From Amycolatopsis camponoti (GTDB lineage Bacteria > Actinomycetota > Actinomycetes > Mycobacteriales > Pseudonocardiaceae): a DNA stretch of 64,000 nt. This document shows positions 9,156 through 16,194 of the stretch, in pieces. The translations under genes and the position numbers were made by a program. A model generated the notes under the pieces. That model worked only from the letters and a program-made list of their open reading frames with translations, was not told where the DNA came from and ran no database searches. The stretch's first letter is position 1; each line of letters starts with the position of its first letter. The DNA is taken from positions 3,700,501 to 3,764,500 of the forward strand of contig NZ_CABVGP010000001.1 of the NCBI RefSeq assembly GCF_902497555.1. Reading direction: 5' to 3'.

Positions 9156-10034
9156 TCAGCGAAGTGCTTTCCCCGCACCGGCGGCCACGGCGTTCGCGAC
9201 GGTGGCCAGCGCCGGCGAGTCCAGCTTCCACTGCTGCCAGTGCAGTGGTACGTCCAGCGGACGATCCGGTGCCAAGTCCACCAGGGCGTCGCCGCGGGGG
9301 GCTGCTTGGAGTTCCGGGATCATGCCCCAGCCCAGGCCGGCCGCTACCGCCTCCACGAACGACTCCGATGCGGGGATGTGGTGGCGGACCGGGGTGAACG
9401 TCCGGCGGCGGGTGAGGCTGCGCAAGAAGCGGTCCTGGAGGTCGTCCTTGCGGTCGAACATGATCACCGGCGCTGCCGGGAGCGACGTGGGTAGGGGAGA
9501 AGTCAGCCAGCGGGCGATGAACGCCGGGGAGGCCATGGCCCGGTAGCGCATGCGGCCCAGGCGGGTTGATGTGCAGCCCTGGACTGGTTGGGGCGATGCC
9601 GTTACCGCCGCCATCACCAAGCCTTCGCGGAGGAGGGCTGCCGTGTGGTCTTGGTCCTCTCGTTGGAGGTCGAACGCGAGCGAGAGGGGCGCCGGGACGC
9701 GGGACAGGGATGGGAGGAACCACGTTGCCAAGGAGTCCGCGTTCACCGCTATCGACAGCGTGCGTGTGGAGGAGTCCAGGCCCAGTTCGGACACCGCGTC
9801 CTGCTCCAGCTGGGCCAGTGAACGCGCGAACCGGATCAGGACCTGGCCGGATGCCGTCAGGGAGATCGGCTTCGTGCGCAGGAGCAGGACTCGGCCGGTG
9901 CGTTGCTCCAACGCCTTGATGCGCTGGCTGACCGCCGACGGGGTCACGTGGAGGACGGCCGCCGCTGCGTCGAAGCTTTGCTCGTCCACTACGGCCAGCA
10001 GCGTTCTGACCTGGTCCAGTGGGAGATCTGACAT
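9156..10034 (-). CDS. lysG: LysR-type regulator of amino-acid export (LysG/ArgP-like)
   Basis: A LysR-type activator of about 292 aa with a winged helix at residues 1-60 (LDQVRTLLAVVDEQSFDAAA, then VTPSAVSQRIKALEQ) and a periplasmic-binding-like effector domain. The helix sequence matches the ArgP/LysG group, which senses lysine or arginine and activates the divergent exporter gene. That gene, lysE, lies 69 bp away in the opposite direction. A GTG three bases upstream is an alternative start. No Shine-Dalgarno sequence is visible, so the transcript may be leaderless. Confidence 0.88.
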   Translation of the reverse strand: MSDLPLDQVRTLLAVVDEQSFDAAAAVLHVTPSAVSQRIKALEQRTGRVLLLRTKPISLTASGQVLIRFARSLAQLEQDAVSELGLDSSTRTLSIAVNADSLATWFLPSLSRVPAPLSLAFDLQREDQDHTAALLREGLVMAAVTASPQPVQGCTSTRLGRMRYRAMASPAFIARWLTSPLPTSLPAAPVIMFDRKDDLQDRFLRSLTRRRTFTPVRHHIPASESFVEAVAAGLGWGMIPELQAAPRGDALVDLAPDRPLDVPLHWQQWKLDSPALATVANAVAAGAGKALR

Positions 10035-10080
10035 CACGAGCGCTAATGTTACGTAAGAATCTTTAGGTGGAGTAATCCAG

Positions 10081-10096
10081 CGGTACGGTCGTACCG
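10081..10096. promoter_or_regulatory. inverted repeat upstream of lysE
   Basis: CGGTACG and CGTACCG form perfect 7-bp arms around GT, ending 7 bp before the lysE start. It may be a regulator site or a leader hairpin. The classical LysG site would be expected further upstream, so its role is uncertain. Confidence 0.4.
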
Positions 10097-10103
10097 TGGA
10101 ACG

Positions 10104-10706
10104 GTGCTTCCCCTGCTCCTCGCCGGCTTCGGGACCGGGCTGTCCCTCATCGTCGCCATCGGCTCACAGAACGCCTTTCTCCTGCAGCAAGGGCTGCGTG
10201 GGGGCGCCGTGACGCCGTTGGTCGTCATCTGCGCGGTGTCGGATCTGGTGCTGATCGGACTCGGGGTCAGTGGGATCGGGGCCGTGATCGAGCAGTGGCC
10301 GACCGCCATCGGGGTGATCGCTGTCGGGGGCGGGCTCTTTCTGCTGGGCTACGGCGCGCTGGCCGCGCGGCGGGCGTTTCGGCCCTCCGTCATGACCGTC
10401 GGCGCCGAACGGACGCCGCTGCGGAAGGCCGTGCTTGCCTGCGTTGCCTTCACCTGGCTCAACCCGCACGTCTACCTCGACACCGTCTTGCTGCTCGGCT
10501 CCGTCGCGGTCGCTCACGGCGATGGACGGTGGTTGTTCGGGCTTGGAGCCGGGATCGCCAGCGCCGTCTGGTTCAGCGCGCTCGGTTTCGGCGCGAAGAA
10601 GCTGGCGGGCGTCTTTGCCCGGCCCGTGGCGTGGCGCGTTCTGGACGTCGTCATCGCCGTGACCATGACCGGGCTCGGCGCCGCGATGCTGCTGAGCCAC
10701 GTGTGA
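10104..10706 (+). CDS. lysE: LysE family L-lysine/L-arginine exporter
   Basis: A 200-aa inner-membrane exporter with six hydrophobic segments. The N terminus GLSLIVAIGSQNAFLLQQG is the LysE/ArgO signature, and the central TWLNPHVYLDT motif is also typical. It would expel excess basic amino acids, for example when peptides are degraded. The divergent LysG-type regulator is its expected activator. The gene starts with GTG and ends 1 bp before the convergent methyltransferase gene. Confidence 0.93.
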   Translation: MLPLLLAGFGTGLSLIVAIGSQNAFLLQQGLRGGAVTPLVVICAVSDLVLIGLGVSGIGAVIEQWPTAIGVIAVGGGLFLLGYGALAARRAFRPSVMTVGAERTPLRKAVLACVAFTWLNPHVYLDTVLLLGSVAVAHGDGRWLFGLGAGIASAVWFSALGFGAKKLAGVFARPVAWRVLDVVIAVTMTGLGAAMLLSHV

Positions 10707-10707
10707 G

Positions 10708-11196
10708 TCACCAGAGCTGGCCGCGCTCCGCGGCCGGCGGGCGCTCCAGCTCCAGCAGGAACTGCTTGCGCTTCAAGCCGCCCGCGTAGCCGGTCAGCTT
10801 CCCGTTCTTGCCGACGACCCGGTGGCACGCCACCAAGATACTCAGCGGGTTCTGCCCGACCGCCGCCCCGACCTCGTGGGGTAGCCCGCCGACGGCCGTC
10901 GCGAGGTCGCCGTACGTCGCCGTCGAGCCGTACGGGATCTTGGTGATCTCGGCCCACACCGCGCGCTGGAATTCGCTGCCTTCGGCGCGCGTGGGTGCAT
11001 CGAACTCCTTGCGCTGGCCGGCAAAGTATTCCTTCAGTTGCTCCGTCGCCGCCGGGAACGCCGAGTCGTCGCGCGGGCCGAACGTGGTGTGGTCCGGGCG
11101 GGTCCAGTGGTGCGGGAAATACAGGCCGGTCACGACGTCGCCGTCGCCGACCAGGGTGAGCTCGCCGATCGGCGAGTCGATGATCGCGTGCTTCAT
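10708..11196 (-). CDS. ogt: O6-alkylguanine-DNA methyltransferase
   Basis: Suicide repair enzyme that transfers alkyl groups from O6-guanine to its own cysteine. The 162-aa protein has the catalytic motif as VACHRVVG (ACHRV in place of the usual PCHRV), the helix-turn-helix region IPYGSTATYGDLA and the Asn of QNPLSILVACHR. The start at 11196 shares one base with the upstream stop (TGATG), and GGGAGA precedes it. It is the last gene of a three-gene operon with an AlkB-like oxygenase, a coherent DNA-alkylation repair unit. A second paralogue lies at 13111-13704. Confidence 0.93.
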   Translation of the reverse strand: MKHAIIDSPIGELTLVGDGDVVTGLYFPHHWTRPDHTTFGPRDDSAFPAATEQLKEYFAGQRKEFDAPTRAEGSEFQRAVWAEITKIPYGSTATYGDLATAVGGLPHEVGAAVGQNPLSILVACHRVVGKNGKLTGYAGGLKRKQFLLELERPPAAERGQLW

Positions 11197-11573
11197 CAGT
11201 TCTCCCAAGTAGTGCCGTCTGCTCGTGCGCCGCGTAGGCCGGGCAGGCGGGAATCCGTCAGGGTTGCTGTGACGACCGTCCGATGAGGACTCCATCTCGT
11301 CGACATCAGCAGCCGCCGCGACAGGCCGGCCCAGCCGGTCGGGGTGGCGGCCACGACCCACACGTCCGGGTCCGGCGCCGCGAACCGTTGGGCCTGGCGC
11401 AGCCACGATGCCGCCGTCTCCGGCCACGTCACGGTCGCCAGGACCAGGCCGCCCCAGGCTTCGGCGATCCGCTCGCCATCGGCCCGTGACGCCGGGTCGG
11501 CCGCGGTGCCGAGCACGATGTGCCGGGCCTCGCCGATCAGCTTCACGAGCGCCTCGAGTTCCGCGGCGGTCAT
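11196..11573 (-). CDS. small conserved protein in the alkylation-repair operon
   Basis: A 125-aa protein that I do not recognise. It overlaps the upstream oxygenase stop as ATGA and the downstream methyltransferase start by one base, so the three genes are translationally coupled. Residues 15-80 look like an alpha/beta fold (RHIVLGTAADPASRADGERI, then GLVLATVTWPETA), with a basic C-terminal part. The context suggests a role in alkyl damage sensing or repair, but no catalytic motif is visible. Confidence 0.7.
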   Translation of the reverse strand: MTAAELEALVKLIGEARHIVLGTAADPASRADGERIAEAWGGLVLATVTWPETAASWLRQAQRFAAPDPDVWVVAATPTGWAGLSRRLLMSTRWSPHRTVVTATLTDSRLPGLRGARADGTTWEN

Positions 11574-12283
11574 GTCGCGTCGTGGAAGACGAGGCCCAGG
11601 GTGTGCCGGCGGCCCGAACGCACCGCCGAGACGCCGTGGCGCACCGGCGACGCCGACCAGCCGCGGGCCGAGCGGACCGGGCGGTCGCGGGTGGTGAACA
11701 CGAGGCCGTGGCCCTGGGGGATGAGCGTCGCGGTGCCGCGCGATTGCGCTCGCGGCCGCTGCTCGACGAGGAGAAATTCGCCGCCGGTGTGGTCGGTGCC
11801 CGGGTCGTTGAGGTTGATCACGACCTGCAGCGGGAACACCTTGTCGCCGTAGAGGTCGCGGTGGAGGGCGTTCCAACCGCCGGTTTCGTAGCGCAACAGG
11901 ATCGGGGTCGGCCGCTGCTGGCCGGCGTCGTGGCAGACCTTCAGCCATTCGTCCAAAGTGGACGGCCATTCCGGATCGCGGCCGAGGCGGGCGTACCAGT
12001 CCTGCGCGATCGGCAGCAGACGCGGGTAGAGCGCTTGCCGCAGCCGCTCAACCGGCTCCGGGAAAGGTGCGGCGAAGTAGTGGTAGTCGCCATTGTCGCC
12101 GAAGCGGTAGCGGCGCAGGTTCACTGTCGCGCGGAAGTGTTCTGGTTGGTCCCAGAGGGCGACGAGCTTCGCGCACTCGGCGGGGGTGAGCAGCTGGGGA
12201 AGCAGCGCGCAGCCGTAGTCATCGACCTCGGCGGCCACCGCCCCCCAATCGGCTGCGGCGACGCGTTTCTCGTAAGTGCTCAT
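11570..12283 (-). CDS. 2OG-Fe(II) oxygenase, AlkB-like
   Basis: A 237-aa Fe(II)/2-oxoglutarate dioxygenase. Iron ligands are probably the His and Asp in NALHRDLYGD and a later His near the C terminus (RRHTLGLVFHD), with an Arg just before it for 2-oxoglutarate. The family (COG3826-like) is linked to oxidative demethylation of DNA. Here it is the first gene of an operon ending in ogt, so repair of alkylated bases is the best guess. The start at 12283 (MSTYEKRV) is preceded by very little leader, so the message may be leaderless. Confidence 0.85.
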   Translation of the reverse strand: MSTYEKRVAAADWGAVAAEVDDYGCALLPQLLTPAECAKLVALWDQPEHFRATVNLRRYRFGDNGDYHYFAAPFPEPVERLRQALYPRLLPIAQDWYARLGRDPEWPSTLDEWLKVCHDAGQQRPTPILLRYETGGWNALHRDLYGDKVFPLQVVINLNDPGTDHTGGEFLLVEQRPRAQSRGTATLIPQGHGLVFTTRDRPVRSARGWSASPVRHGVSAVRSGRRHTLGLVFHDAT

Positions 12284-12729
12284 ATTAGGTAGACGCTCCG
12301 GCGAGGCGAAACGTGAGATCGGCTGGGCGAGATTTCCGGTCGGGTTGGGGGTCGCTGGGGAACGGCTCGGTCTACGTGGTTGTGGGCAGGGGCGACGAGC
12401 CGGTCGGGTGGGTGGCAGGTTTCTTGGTGGGCACCAGGTTGGCCAAGGAACGTGTCGGCCGGGGTGGGCCTTGGCCGGATGCGGCGACAGGTTCAAGGTC
12501 GTGCCGCGGGGCGGCAGGTTCGCGGTGAGTGCCGGAGACCGAAAGGTTGCTACCTAAGGTGCCGGGTGGGCCGCAGCGACAGCTGGCCGGACGGTTGGCG
12601 GTGCCGAGCAGGAGCGAATGTCCGGATTGGTGGCCGTGGCGAACGGGTTCGGCCTGGCCGACCCGTTCTGGGCGCGGCCAGCAGCGGTGTGTAGTACGGG
12701 GATTCTGGCGGGGAGCGGCGGGGTGTTGA
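12284..12729. other. intergenic region with no gene seen
   Basis: About 450 bp upstream of the leftward dioxygenase gene. It must hold that operon's promoter. All open frames here have irregular codon use. One rightward frame starting at 12618 reads sensibly for some 35 residues and then runs into the proline/alanine-rich repeat; I do not treat it as a gene. Confidence 0.5.
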
Positions 12730-13074
12730 CCCGGCCTGCCCGGCCCGGCTTGTCCGGCCCGGCTTGCCCTGCCTTCTGGCCTGCTCGGCCTCCCGGCTCG
12801 GCTCGATCCGCTCGGCCTGCCCTGCCCTGCCCTGCCCGCCCCGGCCCGGCTTGCTCGGCTCGGCCCACCGGGCCCTGCCCGGCTCACCGGGCCCTGCCCG
12901 GCCCACCGGGCCCTGCCCGGCGCGGCCCGGCCGCCCTGCCCGCCCGGCCTGTCCCGGCCCGGCTTGCTCGGCTCGGCCCACCCGGCCTCCCGGCCCACCC
13001 GGCCTCCCGGCCTGCCCGGCCTGCCCGGCCTCCCGGCCTGCCCGGCCTGCCCGGCCTGCCCGGCCTGCCCCGGT
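12730..13074. repeat. GC-rich tandem repeat block
   Basis: About 345 bp made almost only of variants of CCCGGCCTGC. Three sub-arrays can be seen. A 19-bp unit, CCACCGGGCCCTGCCCGGC, is repeated three times near 12865-12921. A segment containing CTTGCTCGGCTCGGCCCAC occurs at about 12850 and again at about 12962. The 3' end (about 12985-13074) is a run of 9-10 bp units CCTGCCCGGC/CCTCCCGGC. The leftward strand has regularly spaced GGG runs with 6-nt gaps. It separates two repair operons and codes for nothing recognisable. Confidence 0.85.
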
Positions 13075-13110
13075 CGCCCTCCACACCGACCGGCAGAGAA
13101 AGCCCGAAGC

Positions 13111-13704
13111 TCAGGCCGCTTCCATCGTCAGCAGCACCCGCTTGGCTTCCTCACCACCCGCGTACTGGCCGTACGACCCGTCCGACCGCACCACCCGGTG
13201 ACACGGCACCACCACCGGGAGCGGGTTGAGCGCGCACGCCGTGCCGACTGCCCGGACTGCCTTGGGGCTGCCCGCCGCCGTGGCCACCTGGGCGTAGCTC
13301 TCCGTTCGGCCGTACTCGATCTCCGGCAGGTGTTCCAACACCGACAGCCGGAAGCCGCGTGCCAGGCGGAAGTCCAGGGGGACGTCGAATGACCGGCGAC
13401 CGCCGGTGAAGTACTCGTCCAGCTGGCGGACCACCGGGTCGAGGCGGGCCGGGGCGTGGAGGAGCCGGGGGCTGATCGCCATGGCCAGCTCGGCCAGGAC
13501 CGCGTCGTGGTCCTGGCGGTCGAACGCCACCTTCACCAGGCCCTGGGACGTCGCCGCCAGCAGGAGGGAACCGACCGGCGTGTCGAGCGTGCGGTAGGCG
13601 ACGTCCAGCAGGCCCTCGCGCTCGGCGGCCGCGGTCAGGCGGTCGTGCAGGCGGTCCGGCAGCAGTTCGCAAGCCACCGGAGGCGACGGGATGATGTCGA
13701 TCAT
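13111..13704 (-). CDS. ogt: O6-alkylguanine-DNA methyltransferase, second copy
   Basis: A 197-aa paralogue of the enzyme at 10708-11196, here with the canonical VVPCHRVV acceptor motif and GSYGQYAGGEEAKRVLL after it. The N-terminal ribonuclease-like domain (residues 1-100) is longer than in the first copy and starts MIDIIPSPPVACELL. The ATG overlaps the stop of the ECF sigma gene as ATGA, so the two are translationally coupled. Coupling of a sigma factor to a methyltransferase suggests a dedicated alkylation response. Confidence 0.93.
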   Translation of the reverse strand: MIDIIPSPPVACELLPDRLHDRLTAAAEREGLLDVAYRTLDTPVGSLLLAATSQGLVKVAFDRQDHDAVLAELAMAISPRLLHAPARLDPVVRQLDEYFTGGRRSFDVPLDFRLARGFRLSVLEHLPEIEYGRTESYAQVATAAGSPKAVRAVGTACALNPLPVVVPCHRVVRSDGSYGQYAGGEEAKRVLLTMEAA

Positions 13705-14171
13705 GAGTGCGCTCCTTCCAAGGGGTAGGTGGCCCGCAGGGTCTTGACGCCGTCGGCGGCCGCGCGGCGGGCGGCGTCGACACTGCCTCCCGTGATCTCC
13801 GCGATTTCCGCGTACGGCAGCCCGGCCAGGTAGTGGTAGGCGACGGCGACGCGCTGCTTGTCCGGCAGCCTCGCCAGCGCGTCCCACAGGTCGCCGTCCA
13901 GCGGGCCGGCTCCGCCCGGGCGGTCCGGGATCTCGCCGACCGGCACCGGGACGCGCGCCTGGGCGCGGGTGACGTCGATGGCCTTGCGGTGCGCGATCGT
14001 GACCAGCCACGCCTGGACGTTCGCCTCGGCGGGCAGCTCCGGATACGCCTTGAGGGCGGCGAGAAAGGTCTCCGACCAGGCGTCTTCGGCGTCGGCGGGG
14101 CCGAGCACGGCCCGGCAGACCCGGAGGACCATCGGCCCGTGCTCGGTCACGACTTGCTCGAACGGTTTCAC
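13701..14171 (-). CDS. ECF RNA polymerase sigma factor
   Basis: A sigma factor of about 156 aa with region 2 at residues 15-75 (DAEDAWSETFLAALKAYPEL, then VQAWLVTIAHRKAIDV) and region 4 near the C terminus (LARLPDKQRVAVAYHYLAGL, then YAEIAEITGGSVDAARR). I chose the GTG at 14171 (VKPFEQVVTEHG) because AGGG lies 7 nt upstream. The frame stays open to a GTG at 14225, which would overlap the remnant gene upstream. No anti-sigma gene is adjacent. The only partner is the coupled ogt gene. Confidence 0.88.
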   Translation of the reverse strand: MKPFEQVVTEHGPMVLRVCRAVLGPADAEDAWSETFLAALKAYPELPAEANVQAWLVTIAHRKAIDVTRAQARVPVPVGEIPDRPGGAGPLDGDLWDALARLPDKQRVAVAYHYLAGLPYAEIAEITGGSVDAARRAAADGVKTLRATYPLEGAHS

Positions 14172-14221
14172 GATCACACCCTGTAGACGTCCGCCGGCGC
14201 CGGAACGTGAGATCGAGTTTG

Positions 14222-14727
14222 TCACGCGTACGGGTAAACCCAGTACCCGTCCCCGTCGAGGATGTGGTTGCTCACGACGAACTGCCCGATGCTCGGGTTC
14301 AGCAGCCGCGCGATGTCGCAGCGCAGGAACGCGCTGTGGGCGCCGGTGACCAGGTCGTGCGGTCGCCGGTGTCCTCGGCGACCAGGTGCCGTTCGCCGAC
14401 GTACCAGGTGCGCTGCTCCGCCTGCACCGCGGCCGAATCAGTCGCCACCGGCGCGTCGGTGCCCTCCATGGTGAAGACGTGCGTCTCGTCGGACTGCGCC
14501 CGCCAGTCGGCGATGCTCTTGACGACCTGTGTCGCGACTTCGAGCTTCCGTTGCGCCGGCAGCAGGTTGCTGGTCGAGATCACGCGGGCCCAGACCGCGC
14601 AGCCCGCCTCGGGACACGCGTACCGCTGGTAGGCCATGTCCGTGATGGTGCAGCCGGCCAACCGGTTTTTCGTCCAGTACCCGGCGCGGATGTCCTTGTC
14701 GCACTCGTCGAACGTCGATCCGGGTGG
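14222..14727 (-). pseudogene. frameshifted, 5'-truncated gene remnant
   Basis: A leftward frame reads STFDECDKDIRAGYWTKNRL, then CTITDMAYQRYACPEAGC, like a real secreted or toxin-type domain with paired cysteines, but it has no start codon: an in-frame stop lies at 14728-14730. Near 14355-14361 the good reading jumps frame and continues as LVTGAHSAFLRCDIARLLN and VVSNHILDGDGYWVYPYA to a stop at 14222. Both frames have strong third-position GC. It resembles the C-terminal part of large actinobacterial secreted or polymorphic-toxin proteins, but I cannot name the family. A sequencing error could explain the shift, not the missing 5' end. Confidence 0.65.
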
Positions 14728-14774
14728 TCACTCCGACGAAGGAGTGAACGAAAGTCGTTGCCCCACCGGGCAAA

Positions 14775-15542
14775 TCACGACGGTGGGGCGGTCCCGCTGA
14801 CGACGGTGGCGCCCAGCTCTTCCGAATCGTGCACGCGCGGAGCCAGCCCCGCGGCGGCGAACAGCGCGGCCAATACCGGCGCCTGCCGTTCACTCGATTC
14901 GGTCAGCAGGGTCCCGCCCGGCGCGAGCCATCGCGACGCGCCCGCGGCGACGCGGCGGGCGAGGTCGAGGCCGTCGGTCCCGCCGTCGAGCGCCACGCGG
15001 GGTTCGTGCAGCCGAGCCTCCGGCGGCATGGTCGCGACGGCGTCCGAGGGGACGTACGGCACGTTCGCCATGAGTACGTCGACCCGGCCGCGCAGCGACG
15101 ACGGCAGCGCGTCGTAGAGGTCGCCTTCGTACACGCGGGCCTCCGGGAGGTTCAGCCGTGCACACGCGACGGCCGCGGGCTCGACGTCGGCCGCGTGCAG
15201 CTCACGCGGGCGCAGCGCGGCGGCGAACGCGGCGCCCAGCGCACCCGAGCCGCAGCACAGGTCGAGCACCACCGGCTCGGCCGGCGCGAGCGAGACGGCG
15301 ACGTCGACCAGGAACCCGGTGCGGCGACGCGGGACGAACACCCCGGGCCGCACGGTGATCCGCAGGCCGTGGAACTCCGCCCAGCCGAGCAGGTGCTCCA
15401 GCGGGAGCCCGGCAACGCGGCGTTCCACCAGCGAGCCGAGTTCGGCGGGGGTCGTGGCGGCGGCGATCAGCAGGTCCGCCTCGTCCTCGGCGAACACGCA
15501 GCCCGCGGCGCGCAGGCGCGAAACGACAGTCGAAGTGTCCAC
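14775..15542 (-). CDS. PrmC/HemK-type N5-glutamine methyltransferase homologue
   Basis: A 255-aa SAM-dependent methyltransferase. The SAM loop is VLDLCCGSGALGAA near residue 92. The substrate-loop motif is NVPYVPSD where true PrmC has NPPY, which marks the PrmC-related subgroup of unknown substrate. An N-terminal helical domain (residues 1-65) is present as in PrmC. It starts with GTG at 15542 without a clear Shine-Dalgarno sequence. Release-factor methylation is possible, but the motif change and the setting away from prfA make that uncertain. Confidence 0.85.
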   Translation of the reverse strand: MDTSTVVSRLRAAGCVFAEDEADLLIAAATTPAELGSLVERRVAGLPLEHLLGWAEFHGLRITVRPGVFVPRRRTGFLVDVAVSLAPAEPVVLDLCCGSGALGAAFAAALRPRELHAADVEPAAVACARLNLPEARVYEGDLYDALPSSLRGRVDVLMANVPYVPSDAVATMPPEARLHEPRVALDGGTDGLDLARRVAAGASRWLAPGGTLLTESSERQAPVLAALFAAAGLAPRVHDSEELGATVVSGTAPPS

Positions 15543-15554
15543 CGGGGAGTGACG

Positions 15555-16055
15555 CTACAGGACCTGCACCGCGTCCCCGACGTTCAGGCCGTCGAAGAAC
15601 GCCGCCGAATCGGCGTCGGTGAGGTGGACGCAGCCGTGCGACGGCGCGTCGAGCGGCCCGGCGTGGAAGGCGATGCCGCCGGCGGCGAAGAACACCGAGT
15701 TGGGCATGTCCGTGCCGTAGACGCTGCTGGTGTGCTCGCGGTCCTTCCAGACGACGTGGAACGATCCGGCCGGCGTCGCCTGGTCCGGCGGGCCGAAGCC
15801 GGCCGGGACCGGGCCTCGCACGACCCGGCCGTCGCGCAGCAGCCAGGCCAGGCGCTGCGCCAGGCTCACGCACGCGCCGGTCGTGACGGCGCAGGGCGGC
15901 GCGGGCGGAGGAGGAGTCGTCGTGGGCACCGGAGTGGTCGTGCGGACGAGCGGCGCCGGTTCGGCGATCGGGCTCGGCGTCGTCGTGCGTGGTGCCGCGC
16001 ACGACGACGTGACCAGCGTCAACCCCAGCAGGGTCACCACCCCGGCGCCGCGCAT
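15555..16055 (-). CDS. L,D-transpeptidase (YkuD domain), exported
   Basis: A 166-aa cell-wall enzyme. The N terminus is a signal peptide ending LVTSSCAAP, possibly a lipoprotein site although the -3 residue is unusual. A Pro/Thr-rich linker (residues 22-55) follows, then a catalytic YkuD domain with the motif SHGCVHL, in which Cys is the nucleophile. It forms 3-3 crosslinks or otherwise remodels peptidoglycan. It is divergent from two peptidoglycan-hydrolase genes. Confidence 0.88.
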   Translation of the reverse strand: MRGAGVVTLLGLTLVTSSCAAPRTTTPSPIAEPAPLVRTTTPVPTTTPPPPAPPCAVTTGACVSLAQRLAWLLRDGRVVRGPVPAGFGPPDQATPAGSFHVVWKDREHTSSVYGTDMPNSVFFAAGGIAFHAGPLDAPSHGCVHLTDADSAAFFDGLNVGDAVQVL

Positions 16056-16123
16056 CCGTGCATCCCCTCGTCGAAGGTCTCCCGGGGATCAGTACGCGTG
16101 AACGGCCCCGAAGGTTGAGCCGC

Positions 16124-16153
16124 GCGTGCACCCGGGTTGTCCCTGCGTGCACC
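16124..16153. promoter_or_regulatory. paired GCGTGCACC direct repeats
   Basis: GCGTGCACC occurs at 16124-16132 and 16145-16153, exactly 21 bp apart (two helical turns), in the control region shared by the L,D-transpeptidase and the hydrolase operon. A similar pair lies at 23452-23480 in another type VII-linked intergenic region. Confidence 0.4.
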
Positions 16154-16194
16154 GCGGCTACCGCCGGGGGTACCCGGACGGTCAAGGTCGAACC

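Noticed and set aside
12730..13074. CRISPR array
   Set aside because: Repeats are contiguous 9-19 bp units without unique spacers of constant length, and no cas genes are present.
12618..13229. Rightward frame of about 200 codons through the GC repeat
   Set aside because: Almost entirely Pro/Ala/Arg repeats produced by the tandem DNA repeat, and it runs into the antisense of ogt. No ribosome site.
16168..16173. GGGTAC before the SLT hydrolase as a stress promoter
   Set aside because: No GNNT box at 14-16 bp upstream; nearest is 19 bp away.
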